Source: Paenibacillus illinoisensis NBRC 15959
GTDB taxonomy: Bacteria; Bacillota; Bacilli; Paenibacillales; Paenibacillaceae
Direction: 5' to 3'
Length of the DNA stretch: 64,000 bases
Assembly (NCBI RefSeq): GCF_004000925.1
Contig: NZ_BIME01000001.1
Span: 620,001 to 684,000 of the forward strand
Part shown: positions 44,081 through 53,257 of the stretch, piece after piece
Numbering within the stretch: position 1 is the stretch's first letter
Layout: every line of letters begins with the position of its first letter
Notes under the pieces: model-generated
Seen by the model: only the letters and a program-made list of their open reading frames with translations
Told to the model about the DNA's origin: nothing
The model's database searches: none
Program-made: the position numbers and the translations under genes

Positions 44081-44121
44081 GAAACATCCTTTAATCGTAT
44101 TGTGAGATAGAGAAACTAAAA

Positions 44122-44158
44122 AAAGGCTCGGGTACACGACATGTTCACCCGGGCCTTT
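44122..44158. terminator. Bidirectional terminator between the GH42 and GH2 genes
   Basis: AAAGGCTCGGGT/ACCCGGGCCTTT pairs almost fully around an 11-base loop, with A-rich and T-containing flanks, so it can serve both convergent genes. Confidence 0.8.
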
Positions 44159-44195
44159 CACATTTGTTTATTCAACAATTAAATAATGCGTACAA

Positions 44196-46742
44196 TTACA
44201 GTTTAATAAAATCAGCCATCGAACGAACCTCAATCTCACCAGCTTTCGAGGCAGCACCAGCATTCTGTAATCCTTCTCTGGACGTGAACTTGACCTTCAC
44301 CGGAATGCCAGGAATGAGATCGAAGAAGTTATCGGAGAACACGCCTTCAGCTTCTGTAGAGATCCATACCTGTTTAGCCAGGGTGTCACTCTCCAGAACC
44401 AAATATGAACCATCGGACTCCTGCACTTCAGTCACCTGGATCGCAGCTTGCTTCAAGCCTAGATCCTTCGATGGTGCAAAATAGTGTTCCTGCACAATGT
44501 CTGCGTGACCCTTCTGCTTCAGTTCCAATCGCAACAGGGTTGCTGCCGCATCGTGGCCTTGGAGCCAGTCGGCGTTGTTCAGGGTCAGGACCTGTTTACC
44601 CGAATTCGATTCCAGAGTCACTGCGTGCTCTTCCTCCCGGTATACCGTACCATCGAACCCTATGAGGCGCACTTGCAATTGGCCTTCAACCGGCTGCAGC
44701 TGATCCGAAATCAGGTAAATATCCGTTCTATCTTCCTTCGTACCATCCACCGAGACCAGTACGTCACTGAAACTGCGTTTGGCATAATACTGCAAGGCCT
44801 TCCAGTTACCGAAGTAGTCCATGCCTGCCCAGGAAGCGACCGGCCAGCAATCATTCATCTGCCAGTAGAGTGTTCCCATACAGTACGGTTTACGGCGGCG
44901 ATGTGCCTCAATGGCTGTTTTCATTGCTTCAGCCTGAAGCACCTGACTCATGTACAAGAAGGATGGGAAGTCCTTCGGTTCATGCATATACATGTCCATA
45001 TACTGCTTGATCAGACGGTTACCTGCACCGTTCTTCTGGTGTGCCAGCATCACTTCGGATTCCAGTGCGAGATCCTCTTCCTCCGCATATTTGCGAACGG
45101 ATTTGTATTCCGGGAACGACTGGAAGCCATATTCGCTCATAAAACGACCAACGTAAACATTGTAATTTTCAAAAGGTTCTACGCTGTGCCACACGCCCCA
45201 GTAGTGAATATCCCCTTCGGACGTCGATGGATTAGCATGCTGCTTCTCATCACCCGTCAGTGATACGAGTGGCGAAGATGGCCAATAGTCCACACCTGGC
45301 GCATAGGCTTCAACCACTTCCGGAAGAAGCTCATGGAAAATGGCTTCATAATCTGCCCAGATCTTCTCGCGCTGTTCGGCATTATAATCCTTTTTCCAGC
45401 CCCAGCCACCGTCTTCAATGTAATGAGCCCAAGCTGAGTCGATTTCGTTATTTCCGCACCACAGTACGATGCTTGGATGATTGCGCAAACGTTTCACATT
45501 ATCGATGGCCTCATGTCTCACACTGTTCAGGAACGCTTCGTCACCCGGATACATGCTGCATGCAAACATAAAGTCCTGCCAAACCAGCAAGCCGTACTCA
45601 TCGCATAATTCATAGAACACATCTTCTTCATAAATACCGCCGCCCCATACCCGCAGCATGTTCATGTTGGACTCGGCTGCTGAGACAATCTCATGCCGAT
45701 AACGCTCTGCCGTAATCTCCGTAATAAAGCTGTCGTTTGGAATGTGATTGGCGCCTTTTGCAAAGACGGCAACACCGTTCAACTCAAAGTAGAAAGAAGC
45801 TCCAGCTTCATCCTTATCCCGCACCAGGCGAATAGATCGAAGTCCTGTCTTAACCGTCGAATCAGCCAAAACCTGTTCTCCTTTGAGCACTTCCGTAACA
45901 AAGGAGTACATATGCGGATCACCCAGTCCCCTGCTCCACCACAGCTTCGGTTCGTTAATCGAAACCGGAATTTCGATCGTTTGCACGCCTGCCTGCAGCG
46001 AAGCAGCCTGTTCCCATGTCTGACCATCTGTACCAATACGAATGATTGTTTCAATCGGGTTGAACGTTTCAACCTCCACGATGGCCGTCAGCGAGGCTGC
46101 GGAAGAGGTTACTTCATTTTGCCGGATGAATACATCATTGATTTTCACTTCGGACCAGCCTTCCAGACGCGCTTCACGCCAGATGCCACTGGTTACGAAG
46201 CGGGGACCCCAATCCCAACCGTAGTGATATGGTGCTTTCCGGGCAAAAATACTCACCCGTTTATCACCAAGTCCACCGACATCGGACTGATCATTGGAAG
46301 CAGGCAATGCATAACCCAACTTCTCAAGCTTGGGCAGATCTTCCTGGATCGGTGACCGAAAACGAATTCGGAGTACGTTGCCACTGGCCTTCACAATGGA
46401 CTTCACATCCACATTCCACACGCGGAACATGTTGTCAGCGGATAATACGTGCTGGTCATTCACATATACATCCGCATATGTATCGAGACCGTCAAACACA
46501 ATCTCCAAATGTTCCTGTGACAACAAATCCTCGTTTATATCAAAAACTGTCCGGTATTCCCAATCCTTCTTGTCAATCCACTGAACTTCTTTCTCGTTCG
46601 TTCCATAAAACGGGTCCGGAATCTTATCCAGTTTCAGCAAATCCGTATGCACACAGCCTGGCACCTGAGCCGGCAACCATTCTTGATCCTCACAAGCCTT
46701 GAACGTCCAATTTTGAAAAATCTGTGATTGTATTTTACTCAT
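44196..46742 (-). CDS. Beta-mannosidase, glycoside hydrolase family 2
   Basis: The 848-residue GH2 enzyme removes beta-linked mannose from oligosaccharides. Start NWTFKACEDQEWLPAQVPG and VHTDLL are mannosidase N-terminal features. The acid/base is E433 (LWCGNNEID) and the nucleophile E537 (MSEYGFQSFP). Without a signal peptide it is cytosolic and works on imported mannosides. GGAGG lies 5 bases before the ATG. The LacI gene upstream is on the same strand and carries a similar operator. Confidence 0.96.
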   Translation of the reverse strand: MSKIQSQIFQNWTFKACEDQEWLPAQVPGCVHTDLLKLDKIPDPFYGTNEKEVQWIDKKDWEYRTVFDINEDLLSQEHLEIVFDGLDTYADVYVNDQHVLSADNMFRVWNVDVKSIVKASGNVLRIRFRSPIQEDLPKLEKLGYALPASNDQSDVGGLGDKRVSIFARKAPYHYGWDWGPRFVTSGIWREARLEGWSEVKINDVFIRQNEVTSSAASLTAIVEVETFNPIETIIRIGTDGQTWEQAASLQAGVQTIEIPVSINEPKLWWSRGLGDPHMYSFVTEVLKGEQVLADSTVKTGLRSIRLVRDKDEAGASFYFELNGVAVFAKGANHIPNDSFITEITAERYRHEIVSAAESNMNMLRVWGGGIYEEDVFYELCDEYGLLVWQDFMFACSMYPGDEAFLNSVRHEAIDNVKRLRNHPSIVLWCGNNEIDSAWAHYIEDGGWGWKKDYNAEQREKIWADYEAIFHELLPEVVEAYAPGVDYWPSSPLVSLTGDEKQHANPSTSEGDIHYWGVWHSVEPFENYNVYVGRFMSEYGFQSFPEYKSVRKYAEEEDLALESEVMLAHQKNGAGNRLIKQYMDMYMHEPKDFPSFLYMSQVLQAEAMKTAIEAHRRRKPYCMGTLYWQMNDCWPVASWAGMDYFGNWKALQYYAKRSFSDVLVSVDGTKEDRTDIYLISDQLQPVEGQLQVRLIGFDGTVYREEEHAVTLESNSGKQVLTLNNADWLQGHDAAATLLRLELKQKGHADIVQEHYFAPSKDLGLKQAAIQVTEVQESDGSYLVLESDTLAKQVWISTEAEGVFSDNFFDLIPGIPVKVKFTSREGLQNAGAASKAGEIEVRSMADFIKL

Positions 46743-46778
46743 AACAGCCTCCGTTTATCGATGAAGTGTCTTAAGCGA

Positions 46779-46826
46779 AACAATTTGTTAGGTTTTGTTA
46801 TTAAATTATATAATAACTTACAAAAC
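46779..46826 (-). promoter_or_regulatory. Candidate LacI operator before the beta-mannosidase gene
   Basis: AACAATTTGTT (46779-46789, perfect inverted repeat) is followed by GTTTTGTTATTA paired with TAATAACttACAAAAC up to 46826. It shares the nine-base word GTTTTGTTA with the site at 48045-48077 before the LacI gene. Confidence 0.45.
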
Positions 46827-46898
46827 AAAATTAACACGATAACCTACTTAACGTCAATCCGTTTTTCTTAAATAACAAAATAGGAAAACAAAAAAGAA

Positions 46899-46918
46899 AT
46901 GAACGGTTCATTGTTCAT
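46899..46918 (-). terminator. Terminator of the LacI gene
   Basis: ATGAAC/GTTCAT hairpin, followed on the minus strand by TTTCTTTTTTG. Confidence 0.7.
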
Positions 46919-46943
46919 GTCTTTTTCTCTATCCGATTAGCAT

Positions 46944-47984
46944 CTATTCACCTTGATCTTGCTCACGAATGGCGTTGTACTCATCCCGGAAAACCAAATC
47001 GGAATAGATCAACTTCCGTTCATACGGCTCATGGGGATGATCCATACGCCATAATAATTGATCCACTGCCCTAATGCCAAGGTTTTCCTTATTGATATGA
47101 ACCGTGGCCAGAATAGGCTCATCTACACTCGTATTATCAAACCCGGTCACCGCACAACGTTCAGGCACCGCTATACCTCGACTCTGCAAGGTACGCAGTA
47201 CAATTACTGCTGTATGATCATTGGTGCAGACGATGACTTCTGGAATATCTTCTAACGGCATTTCGGTTATTGTCTTCTGAATGAGCTTAAGATCCGGTCC
47301 CAGTAAATCGGCCTGCTGCATCGTTGATAGCTGCATTTCTTCAAGCACCGTTCGGTATCCTAACCATCGCTCTCTGAAGCTTGCTGCATCAGGAAGCTGG
47401 CCGGCAAACTGGAATCGTCTGTACCCCTTGCTTACGAGCATCAGCACCAGTTCTTTCATACATTTGATATTATCCGTAAATACGGTATCCCCGTGAATGG
47501 CCGGGTCTTCATGATCCACCATCACGAGCGGGATTTGAAGTCTATAAATCTCAAGCAGTATAGGGGTGGAGATGGAACCCACGGTTATAATGCCGCTAAT
47601 TGCTTCAGGATTAAGTACCGAGAACATCCGGTCCGAAGATGGTTCGGTTAATGTTAATATATCCATCCCCTGTTCGTTAAGGCGGGCAGAAATACCGTCA
47701 AATACAGGTCCCCAGTACAGTGAGGAGCGATTTTGGGAACGAATATTGGGAAACAAAATGAGAATCGTGCCAGACTGCCCTGGCTTGCTGCTGCGCATAG
47801 GCTGTGGCTCAACAGGATATCGCTTGGCTTCTGTTTTGAAATACCCCAGTTGACCTGCTGTTCTCACAATCATTTCCCTGGTTTGTTCACTCACCCCTGG
47901 TTTTCCCGTCAAAGCACGCGAGACTGCGAATTTTGACACCCCCGCAGCATCGGCGATTTGCTGCATGGTCACTTTTTTGCCCAT
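46944..47984 (-). CDS. LacI family transcriptional regulator
   Basis: The 346-residue repressor has the LacI helix-turn-helix at the N-terminus (MQQIADAAGVSKFAVSRALT) and a periplasmic-binding-type effector domain (MVDHEDPAIHGDTVFTDNIKC; VTGFDNTSVDEPILATVHIN). A start at ATG 47984 fits the usual N-terminus; an in-frame GTG at 47993 is also possible. It is directly upstream of the beta-mannosidase gene, on the same strand, and probably represses both that gene and itself through AACAAAACAA-type sites. Confidence 0.92.
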   Translation of the reverse strand: MGKKVTMQQIADAAGVSKFAVSRALTGKPGVSEQTREMIVRTAGQLGYFKTEAKRYPVEPQPMRSSKPGQSGTILILFPNIRSQNRSSLYWGPVFDGISARLNEQGMDILTLTEPSSDRMFSVLNPEAISGIITVGSISTPILLEIYRLQIPLVMVDHEDPAIHGDTVFTDNIKCMKELVLMLVSKGYRRFQFAGQLPDAASFRERWLGYRTVLEEMQLSTMQQADLLGPDLKLIQKTITEMPLEDIPEVIVCTNDHTAVIVLRTLQSRGIAVPERCAVTGFDNTSVDEPILATVHINKENLGIRAVDQLLWRMDHPHEPYERKLIYSDLVFRDEYNAIREQDQGE

Positions 47985-48044
47985 ATTACTCACTCACCCG
48001 TTCTCCCTTAATTTACATTTAGTGTAGCATAAAAAACATAATCC

Positions 48045-48077
48045 AACAAAACAAGTTGTAATTTTGTTTGTTTTGTT
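48045..48077 (-). promoter_or_regulatory. Perfect inverted-repeat operator upstream of the LacI gene
   Basis: AACAAAACAA (48045-48054) and TTGTTTTGTT (48068-48077) form a perfect 10-base inverted repeat with a 13-base spacer. A small ACAAGTTGT palindrome lies inside. It suits autoregulation by the LacI protein. Confidence 0.55.
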
Positions 48078-48106
48078 AGTCAAGACGGATTGCAATTCAT
48101 ACAAAA

Positions 48107-48150
48107 AAAGAGTTCGTCCACTCTTCTAGAAAGAGATGTTCGAACTCTTT
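48107..48150 (-). terminator. Terminator of the EamA transporter gene
   Basis: AAAGAGTTCG/CGAACTCTTT hairpin with an inner stem, followed on the minus strand by TTTTTTTG. Confidence 0.75.
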
Positions 48151-48165
48151 TGTCTTATGCCCATT

Positions 48166-49113
48166 TTATATTCCGGAAGCTCCCTGCTCCCCTAGGTCTG
48201 CAGGCAATGTTCCCCGCTTCCTGCGCCAAAACCTGACGTCCAATGTTTTAATTTCTGTTATTAATACACCCAGCAGCATCAATGCGGCTCCCGTATATCC
48301 TTGCAGCGTCAATGTCTCTCCCTGGAAGCTAAAAGCAAAGGCTGCCGCAAACAGCGGTTCAAGAGAGAAAATGAGACTGGTCCGGGTAGGCGAGGCATGA
48401 CGCTGAGCCAGTGTCTGAAGGATATATCCAATACCACTGCACAGTACCCCGAGTCCGAGAATAGCCACCCACGATTCCGGACTATCCGGCAACCGCGGAC
48501 TCTCGAACAGGAATGTGGACCCGATTCCCCAGAGCGCTGCAACCCCCAGCTGAATGGTGCCAAGCGTTAAGGGATCATGTTTCGGAATATACCTTCCAGC
48601 AATCATGATATAAATAGCATACGTTAAAGCAGCCAAAATACACAGGATATCACCGGTATGCAGGCTAAGCTCATGCTGGAGTGTGAGCAGACCAAGTCCG
48701 GCAACAGCCACAATAATGCTAATCATCAGCCTTGTATCCGGCATGCGTCTATGTAATATGGTACTTAGGATCGGCACAAAGATTACGGCCAAACTAATCA
48801 GAAATCCTGCCTGCGAAGTCGTTGTCCGCTGTACGCCATAAGTAATCAGTACAAAAGCTGCAAATAATGCAGTACCCATAATGGTACCCGCCCCAAGTGT
48901 TTTCATATCCATTCGGAACAGTCGCCGGTGGAAAATAACCGCTGCGGCAATAAAAGCGATACTGAAGCGAAATGCGACCAAATTGAGTTCTTGCATGGAC
49001 TCCAGACCTGACTTCATGAATAAATAGGAGGAACCCCAAATAACGGTTGCGAGCAGCATCTGTAGATCTGCCCTTCTTGAAACATTAACTTGTTTTCCAA
49101 TGACTCTACCCAC
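48166..49113 (-). CDS. EamA/DMT family transporter
   Basis: The 315-residue protein has ten predicted transmembrane helices in two EamA repeats (LLATVIWGSSYLFMKSGLES; then ILGLGVLCSGIGYILQTLAQ). Such proteins export amino acids, purines or other metabolites. It starts with GTG at 49113, with GAAGG 10 bases upstream. It is divergent from a LysR gene, a common pair in which the LysR protein activates the exporter. A basic tail follows the last helix. Confidence 0.92.
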   Translation of the reverse strand: MGRVIGKQVNVSRRADLQMLLATVIWGSSYLFMKSGLESMQELNLVAFRFSIAFIAAAVIFHRRLFRMDMKTLGAGTIMGTALFAAFVLITYGVQRTTTSQAGFLISLAVIFVPILSTILHRRMPDTRLMISIIVAVAGLGLLTLQHELSLHTGDILCILAALTYAIYIMIAGRYIPKHDPLTLGTIQLGVAALWGIGSTFLFESPRLPDSPESWVAILGLGVLCSGIGYILQTLAQRHASPTRTSLIFSLEPLFAAAFAFSFQGETLTLQGYTGAALMLLGVLITEIKTLDVRFWRRKRGTLPADLGEQGASGI

Positions 49114-49277
49114 TCTGCTTCAACCTTCATTCTATGTATTGTTCTATGTTGAGTCCGTACAAATTCAACTCGCCTTGGCAAGTATAAACGATCTCTTTCC
49201 ATTATAAAAATGAATATTTATAATAGTATTTATGAAATGAATTCATGTATTACTCACCGGAAGGAACGGATTGAATT

Positions 49278-50153
49278 ATGTCATTGGTCAAGTATGAAAT
49301 TCTGAATGCCGTCGTAGATTACGGAAGCCTTACCAAGGCTGCGGATGCCCTGAATATTACTCAGTCTGCCATCAGTCATGCCATTGCCAGTCTGGAGTCG
49401 GATTGTGGATTTACATTGTTGAATCGAGGCCGAACAGGTGTAAAGGTTACCGCTGAAGGGGAACGGATTCTTGGTTATACGCGTGAAATTTTGCGTTGGA
49501 ACGAGCTCATGAACCAGGAAATATCACTGATTCGCGGAGCTGAGGTCGGTACAGTGCGCATTGGAACATTTGCCAGCGTCTCGACCCAATGGCTGCCTGG
49601 AATACTGAAGCAATTCCGCTTACGGCATCCGGGTATAGAGATCAAACTGTGGGAGGGTGACTATGCTGAAATCGAAGCCTGGCTGGCTGGCGGGGCTATT
49701 GATCTCGGCTTTTTATCCCTTGGCGAATCGATGTCTTATGAGAACATCCCATTGCAAAAAGACAGGATGATGTGCATCCTGCCTCTAGGTCATCCACTTG
49801 CAGATGAAACTTCTGTATCGTTTGAATTGCTGCTGGAACAGCCTTTTATCCTGCCCCGCTGGGGTGGTGACAATGAGATTGAACGTTTGATTCGGCAGCA
49901 CGCCGCCAAGCTGAATGTAGTCTATGAAGTTGCTGAAGATCAGGCCATCATGGCCATGGTTCGAAACGGACTCGGGATCAGTCTCCTGCCTGAGATGGTA
50001 TTACAAGGGCATACGAATGAACTGGAACTTGTACCACTCAGCGGCGACCCTTACCGTACCATTGGGCTAGCCTGCCCTTCTCTTGCCAATCTGTCTCCAG
50101 CCACCCGCCGTTTTATTGAAGCTGTACAAGAATGGCTGGCGGATACCCCTTAA
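49278..50153 (+). CDS. LysR family transcriptional regulator
   Basis: The 291-residue regulator has an N-terminal winged helix (TKAADALNITQSAISHAIASLE) and a C-terminal LysR effector domain. The latter includes VRIGTFASVSTQWLPGILKQ and the pocket MVRNGLGISLLPEM. It probably controls the divergent EamA transporter gene; the 164-base gap between them holds the promoter. A GAAGGA site precedes the ATG by about 11 bases. Confidence 0.93.
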   Translation: MSLVKYEILNAVVDYGSLTKAADALNITQSAISHAIASLESDCGFTLLNRGRTGVKVTAEGERILGYTREILRWNELMNQEISLIRGAEVGTVRIGTFASVSTQWLPGILKQFRLRHPGIEIKLWEGDYAEIEAWLAGGAIDLGFLSLGESMSYENIPLQKDRMMCILPLGHPLADETSVSFELLLEQPFILPRWGGDNEIERLIRQHAAKLNVVYEVAEDQAIMAMVRNGLGISLLPEMVLQGHTNELELVPLSGDPYRTIGLACPSLANLSPATRRFIEAVQEWLADTP

Positions 50154-50184
50154 TCAGGATAGGGGAGTGTGCCTCCCCTTCCCC

Positions 50185-50388
50185 TTAACTCGCATTACTC
50201 ACAAATTGTACAACGCCAATACATACCATGAGTACCAAAAGAACTGCCAATACCACAGCAAAGCCAATCAGAAATCGAATAGCGGGTGAACGCCGATTCC
50301 CCTGAAGATGAACTGCCAAATGATCCAGCTTCCCCTCAAGCCGGTCCATTCTTTCCTTGACTTGTTCCAGTTCTTTATTGGTGCTCAT
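50185..50388 (-). CDS. Small membrane protein with coiled-coil start
   Basis: The 67-residue protein has a heptad-rich helix (NKELEQVKERMDRLEGKLDH) and one C-terminal membrane helix (FLIGFAVVLAVLLVLMVCIG). The start is ATG at 50388, with GAGGGG 8 bases upstream; the longer frame to 50487 lacks a ribosome site. The function is unknown. It lies just downstream of the TPR gene on the same strand, with a 40-base gap. Confidence 0.7.
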   Translation of the reverse strand: MSTNKELEQVKERMDRLEGKLDHLAVHLQGNRRSPAIRFLIGFAVVLAVLLVLMVCIGVVQFVSNAS

Positions 50389-50428
50389 GATATCATCCCC
50401 TCTTATTAATGCTGAGTTAAAAAATGTT

Positions 50429-50911
50429 TTACTCCCAAATGCGATCGAGTTGACCCGAATAAAAGCGGATTGCCCTGCTGTAATCATGTATGCCTTGATC
50501 CGTCGATGTATCCGCCAGCTGAACCAGCAGCCGTTTCATGGCTTCCGCATGTTCCCCGGTATTGTAGAGTACCATGGCATAGAAGACTTCAAATTCCCGC
50601 TGCTCCGGAAATTCTTCCATTCCCGTTCCCAACCATTTCTTAGCCTGTTCATATTGACCCAAGGTCCGATATGTACTGCCGAGACCCAGAATGGCTCCTG
50701 CTCTGTCTTCCCCCGTTAATCCCTGGCTTAGCGCTGTTTCATAATATGGAACGGCTTGACGTTCCAATCCAAGTGAATCATGTGCCCAAGCCAATTGATA
50801 CCATACGTTCGCATTGCCCGGTTCCTTCTCCGCGATGGAATGCAATAACTCGATCGCTTCCTGCGTCTTGCCTTCCTGTCTTAACCGTATTGCTTGCTCT
50901 AGTTGACCCAT
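50429..50911 (-). CDS. Tetratricopeptide repeat protein
   Basis: The 160-residue protein consists of about four TPR-like helix pairs (GKTQEAIELLHSIAEKEPGN; ANVWYQLAWAHDSLGLERQA; GAILGLGSTYRTLGQYEQA; EFEVFYAMVLYNTGEHAEAM). It is soluble and probably a protein-interaction scaffold. The start is ATG at 50911 with AAAGGG upstream. It is followed after 40 bases by the small membrane protein, perhaps in one transcript. Confidence 0.85.
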   Translation of the reverse strand: MGQLEQAIRLRQEGKTQEAIELLHSIAEKEPGNANVWYQLAWAHDSLGLERQAVPYYETALSQGLTGEDRAGAILGLGSTYRTLGQYEQAKKWLGTGMEEFPEQREFEVFYAMVLYNTGEHAEAMKRLLVQLADTSTDQGIHDYSRAIRFYSGQLDRIWE

Positions 50912-51043
50912 ATCTCTACACCCTTTTTCCCTAAAATTATCCACTTAACATCTGTTAATTATAACAAAAAAAACACCTCTGGTCCTTAATGAAGACAATC
51001 AGCTTGTCCACACGTTGCTCCATAAGGCGTTCGTTTTGATGGG

Positions 51044-51901
51044 TTACCTCCAGGTCGTATTCACAACCATTAGGATAAAAATTAGCATTAGATAGTTAAC
51101 CGAAATCAAAAAGTTGATTTTGGCCCATTTCTCGTCATCCTGCGTCTTCAACCCGCTAAGGGTATGGATGAACCAGACCACACTGCTTAGCAGCGACACG
51201 ATCAGAAAAACCAGTCCAACGTAATCGTAGTAGTACAACAAAAATACAGCAGGGAGCAGCAGGAACACATAAGGGACCATTTGAAACTTGGTCCGTTTAA
51301 TCCCCTTCACAACAGGCAAAAGCGGAAACCCCGCTGCACGATATTCCTCAACCCGCCGAATCCCGAGCGACCAGAAATGTGGCGGCTGCCATAAAAATAA
51401 CAGTGCAAACAGCAACCATGCCCCCATATCAATCTGATTGGTCACCGCACAGTAACCAATGACCGGTGGCATCGCCCCGGCTATGCCGCCAAGAGAAGTG
51501 CTCCAGGTAGAGCTGCGCTTCAGCCACATCGTATAGATAACGATATAAGCAAACCACCCAAGAAGGGAAAGCCAGCCTGACAGCGGGTTGACCCAGACGT
51601 ATAACACGGCGAAACCGGCAATACCCAGAATAATACCGTACCATAGCACAAAGGCGGGACGAAGATGGTTGATATACTCGATGCGTTTTTTGGTCCGCTC
51701 CATCTTCTGATCGAGTTCTCGATCCCAGTAATTGTTGATGACACATGCCGATGCGATAACCAAAGTAGATCCAATGATGACAAGCAGCAGGGATAACCAC
51801 GAGATATCCCATTTTGAAGCGACCCAGAATCCTACCGCAACCGCAAATACATTGAGCCGCAGAAGTCTGGGCTTCGTTAATGCAATCATGTCTTTAAGCA
51901 T
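51044..51901 (-). CDS. ctaB: Protoheme IX farnesyltransferase (heme O synthase)
   Basis: The 285-residue UbiA-family membrane protein attaches farnesyl to heme B for terminal oxidase assembly. It has about eight membrane segments and the two Asp-rich motifs: NNYWDRELDQKMERTKKR and YTMWLKRSS...YCAVTNQIDMGAW. The PPHFWSLGIRRVEEYRAAGF loop is CtaB-like. AGGAGG precedes the ATG. It stands alone, without ctaA or cytochrome oxidase genes nearby, which is common for extra copies. Confidence 0.93.
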   Translation of the reverse strand: MLKDMIALTKPRLLRLNVFAVAVGFWVASKWDISWLSLLLVIIGSTLVIASACVINNYWDRELDQKMERTKKRIEYINHLRPAFVLWYGIILGIAGFAVLYVWVNPLSGWLSLLGWFAYIVIYTMWLKRSSTWSTSLGGIAGAMPPVIGYCAVTNQIDMGAWLLFALLFLWQPPHFWSLGIRRVEEYRAAGFPLLPVVKGIKRTKFQMVPYVFLLLPAVFLLYYYDYVGLVFLIVSLLSSVVWFIHTLSGLKTQDDEKWAKINFLISVNYLMLIFILMVVNTTWR

Positions 51902-52000
51902 GAGAAGCCTCCTGAACTATGTAAAAACACCATTCCAATAATGATACATGTACCTACAATGAATTACAATCTTCTTTAACATTTTGTCATAATCAAAAAA

Positions 52001-52037
52001 AGCATCCCTCACCGTTCTGGCGAACAGGAGGAATGCT
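52001..52037 (-). terminator. Terminator of the membrane-anchored hypothetical gene
   Basis: AGCATCCCTC pairs with GAGGAATGCT, with an inner GTTC/GAAC stem, followed on the minus strand by TTTTTTT. Confidence 0.7.
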
Positions 52038-52053
52038 AACTAAGCTCATAATG

Positions 52054-52620
52054 TTATGGGATATATTGCTGAACGATTTTTGTAACCTTGCCATCCTGCA
52101 CAGTAAGGTGATATGGGAATACGGACAGATCCACAATGTTTTTGTTGTCGTACAAGGATTCAAATTTGCTGAGAGCAATAGATTCATTCCACTGGATTTC
52201 TGTTCCTTTAACCGTTCCATCGCGATCATACAGCTGCATCAGCACTTCGGCATTGCTGCTTACTTCAATCTTGTCCTGCTCCTTGCTGTCGTTGATAATA
52301 TAGTATCCATCCGGAGCTCCATCTATACCCGAATCAGGGTTGCGCTGCTCGAACACTTTATCCGCTTCTTCTCCCTGATACCAACCAATCCTGTCCACAA
52401 TCAAATAGAGTTTGCCATTCTCCTGCTGAAGCTCATCCACATAGGCTGTATACATCTCGGAATTGGCTGCCTGAGCTTCTTTTGCGGAAGCCTGTGAGGA
52501 ACCGGCACTTTCCTCGGCATTCGCTGGTGTAAGCAAATATGTAGTAAGTCCAATGATACCAAGCAGCAGTGCAGCAGTACCAAGTATTTTTAATTTCCAT
52601 TGTTTCGCCGCGTTCTTCAT
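52054..52620 (-). CDS. Hypothetical secreted or membrane-anchored protein
   Basis: The 188-residue protein has an N-terminal signal anchor (LKILGTAALLLGIIGLTTYLL) and an Ala/Ser/Glu linker (EESAGSSQASAKEAQAANSE). The extracytoplasmic domain contains GIDGAPDGYYIINDS and FPYHLTVQDGKVTKIVQQYI. I do not recognise the family. The start is ATG at 52620, with AAGGAGAG 8 bases upstream; an earlier ATG overlaps that site. It is a single-gene unit closed by a strong terminator. Confidence 0.75.
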   Translation of the reverse strand: MKNAAKQWKLKILGTAALLLGIIGLTTYLLTPANAEESAGSSQASAKEAQAANSEMYTAYVDELQQENGKLYLIVDRIGWYQGEEADKVFEQRNPDSGIDGAPDGYYIINDSKEQDKIEVSSNAEVLMQLYDRDGTVKGTEIQWNESIALSKFESLYDNKNIVDLSVFPYHLTVQDGKVTKIVQQYIP

Positions 52621-52781
52621 AGGCAGCATCTCTCCTTATATGAACGTTACTATTTCCTTAACCGGAAGGGTTTGTCTTCAAACGGTCATGTGAAAATTCA
52701 TTTCAACTTTTACTAAAATCATCATACTTGTTTACAATCATTTAAAAGTATCAGCGAGATGAAAAATAGTTACAATAAAAA

Positions 52782-52810
52782 AAACCTTGAATGCCTCGCA
52801 TCCAAGGTTT
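52782..52810 (-). terminator. Terminator of the DUF3243 gene
   Basis: AAACCTTG/CAAGGTTT around a 13-base loop, with T-runs on both sides. It is a strong intrinsic terminator for the minus strand. Confidence 0.85.
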
Positions 52811-52818
52811 TTTTGCTT

Positions 52819-53163
52819 TTAATGAGTGTGCTGTGCAAGACGGACCAGCATATGAGCCAGCATATGTCGTTCCTCTTCCTTACCCACATTCCATAGCTCC
52901 TGCAGCAATTTCTCTTCACGATTACGCGGCTCTTCTTTGGCTGCCAGATAATCGGCTACCTTCTCAGCAATTTTGGCCATCTGCTCTTCACCCAGGCCAA
53001 TGGATTCTCCCATAGCAATCCGTTTACCCAAATACTCTTTAAATGCATCAAAGTTTTGCAGAATCTGCTCTCTTTCCTCAGGTGCAATTTTGTCGATGGC
53101 ATTCTCAACCTTCTCCGTTGCCACTTGACCATCTTTATGAATTACATGATTACTCTCATTCAT
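52819..53163 (-). CDS. DUF3243 family protein
   Basis: The 114-residue soluble protein belongs to DUF3243 (YmfJ-like), with NFDAFKEYLGKRIAMGESIG and a helical C-terminus (MLAHMLVRLAQHTH). The function is unknown. The start is ATG at 53163 with AAGGAGG 8 bases upstream, 13 codons inside a longer frame. It has its own terminator and no linked operon partner. Confidence 0.8.
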   Translation of the reverse strand: MNESNHVIHKDGQVATEKVENAIDKIAPEEREQILQNFDAFKEYLGKRIAMGESIGLGEEQMAKIAEKVADYLAAKEEPRNREEKLLQELWNVGKEEERHMLAHMLVRLAQHTH

Positions 53164-53257
53164 TTTAAATTCCTCCTTGAGCGTAATAATTTGGCTTGTC
53201 ATCTATAATATAAACGTCTCGCTGGAGTTTAATCAGGCTATTTCTGCACTTCATCTA

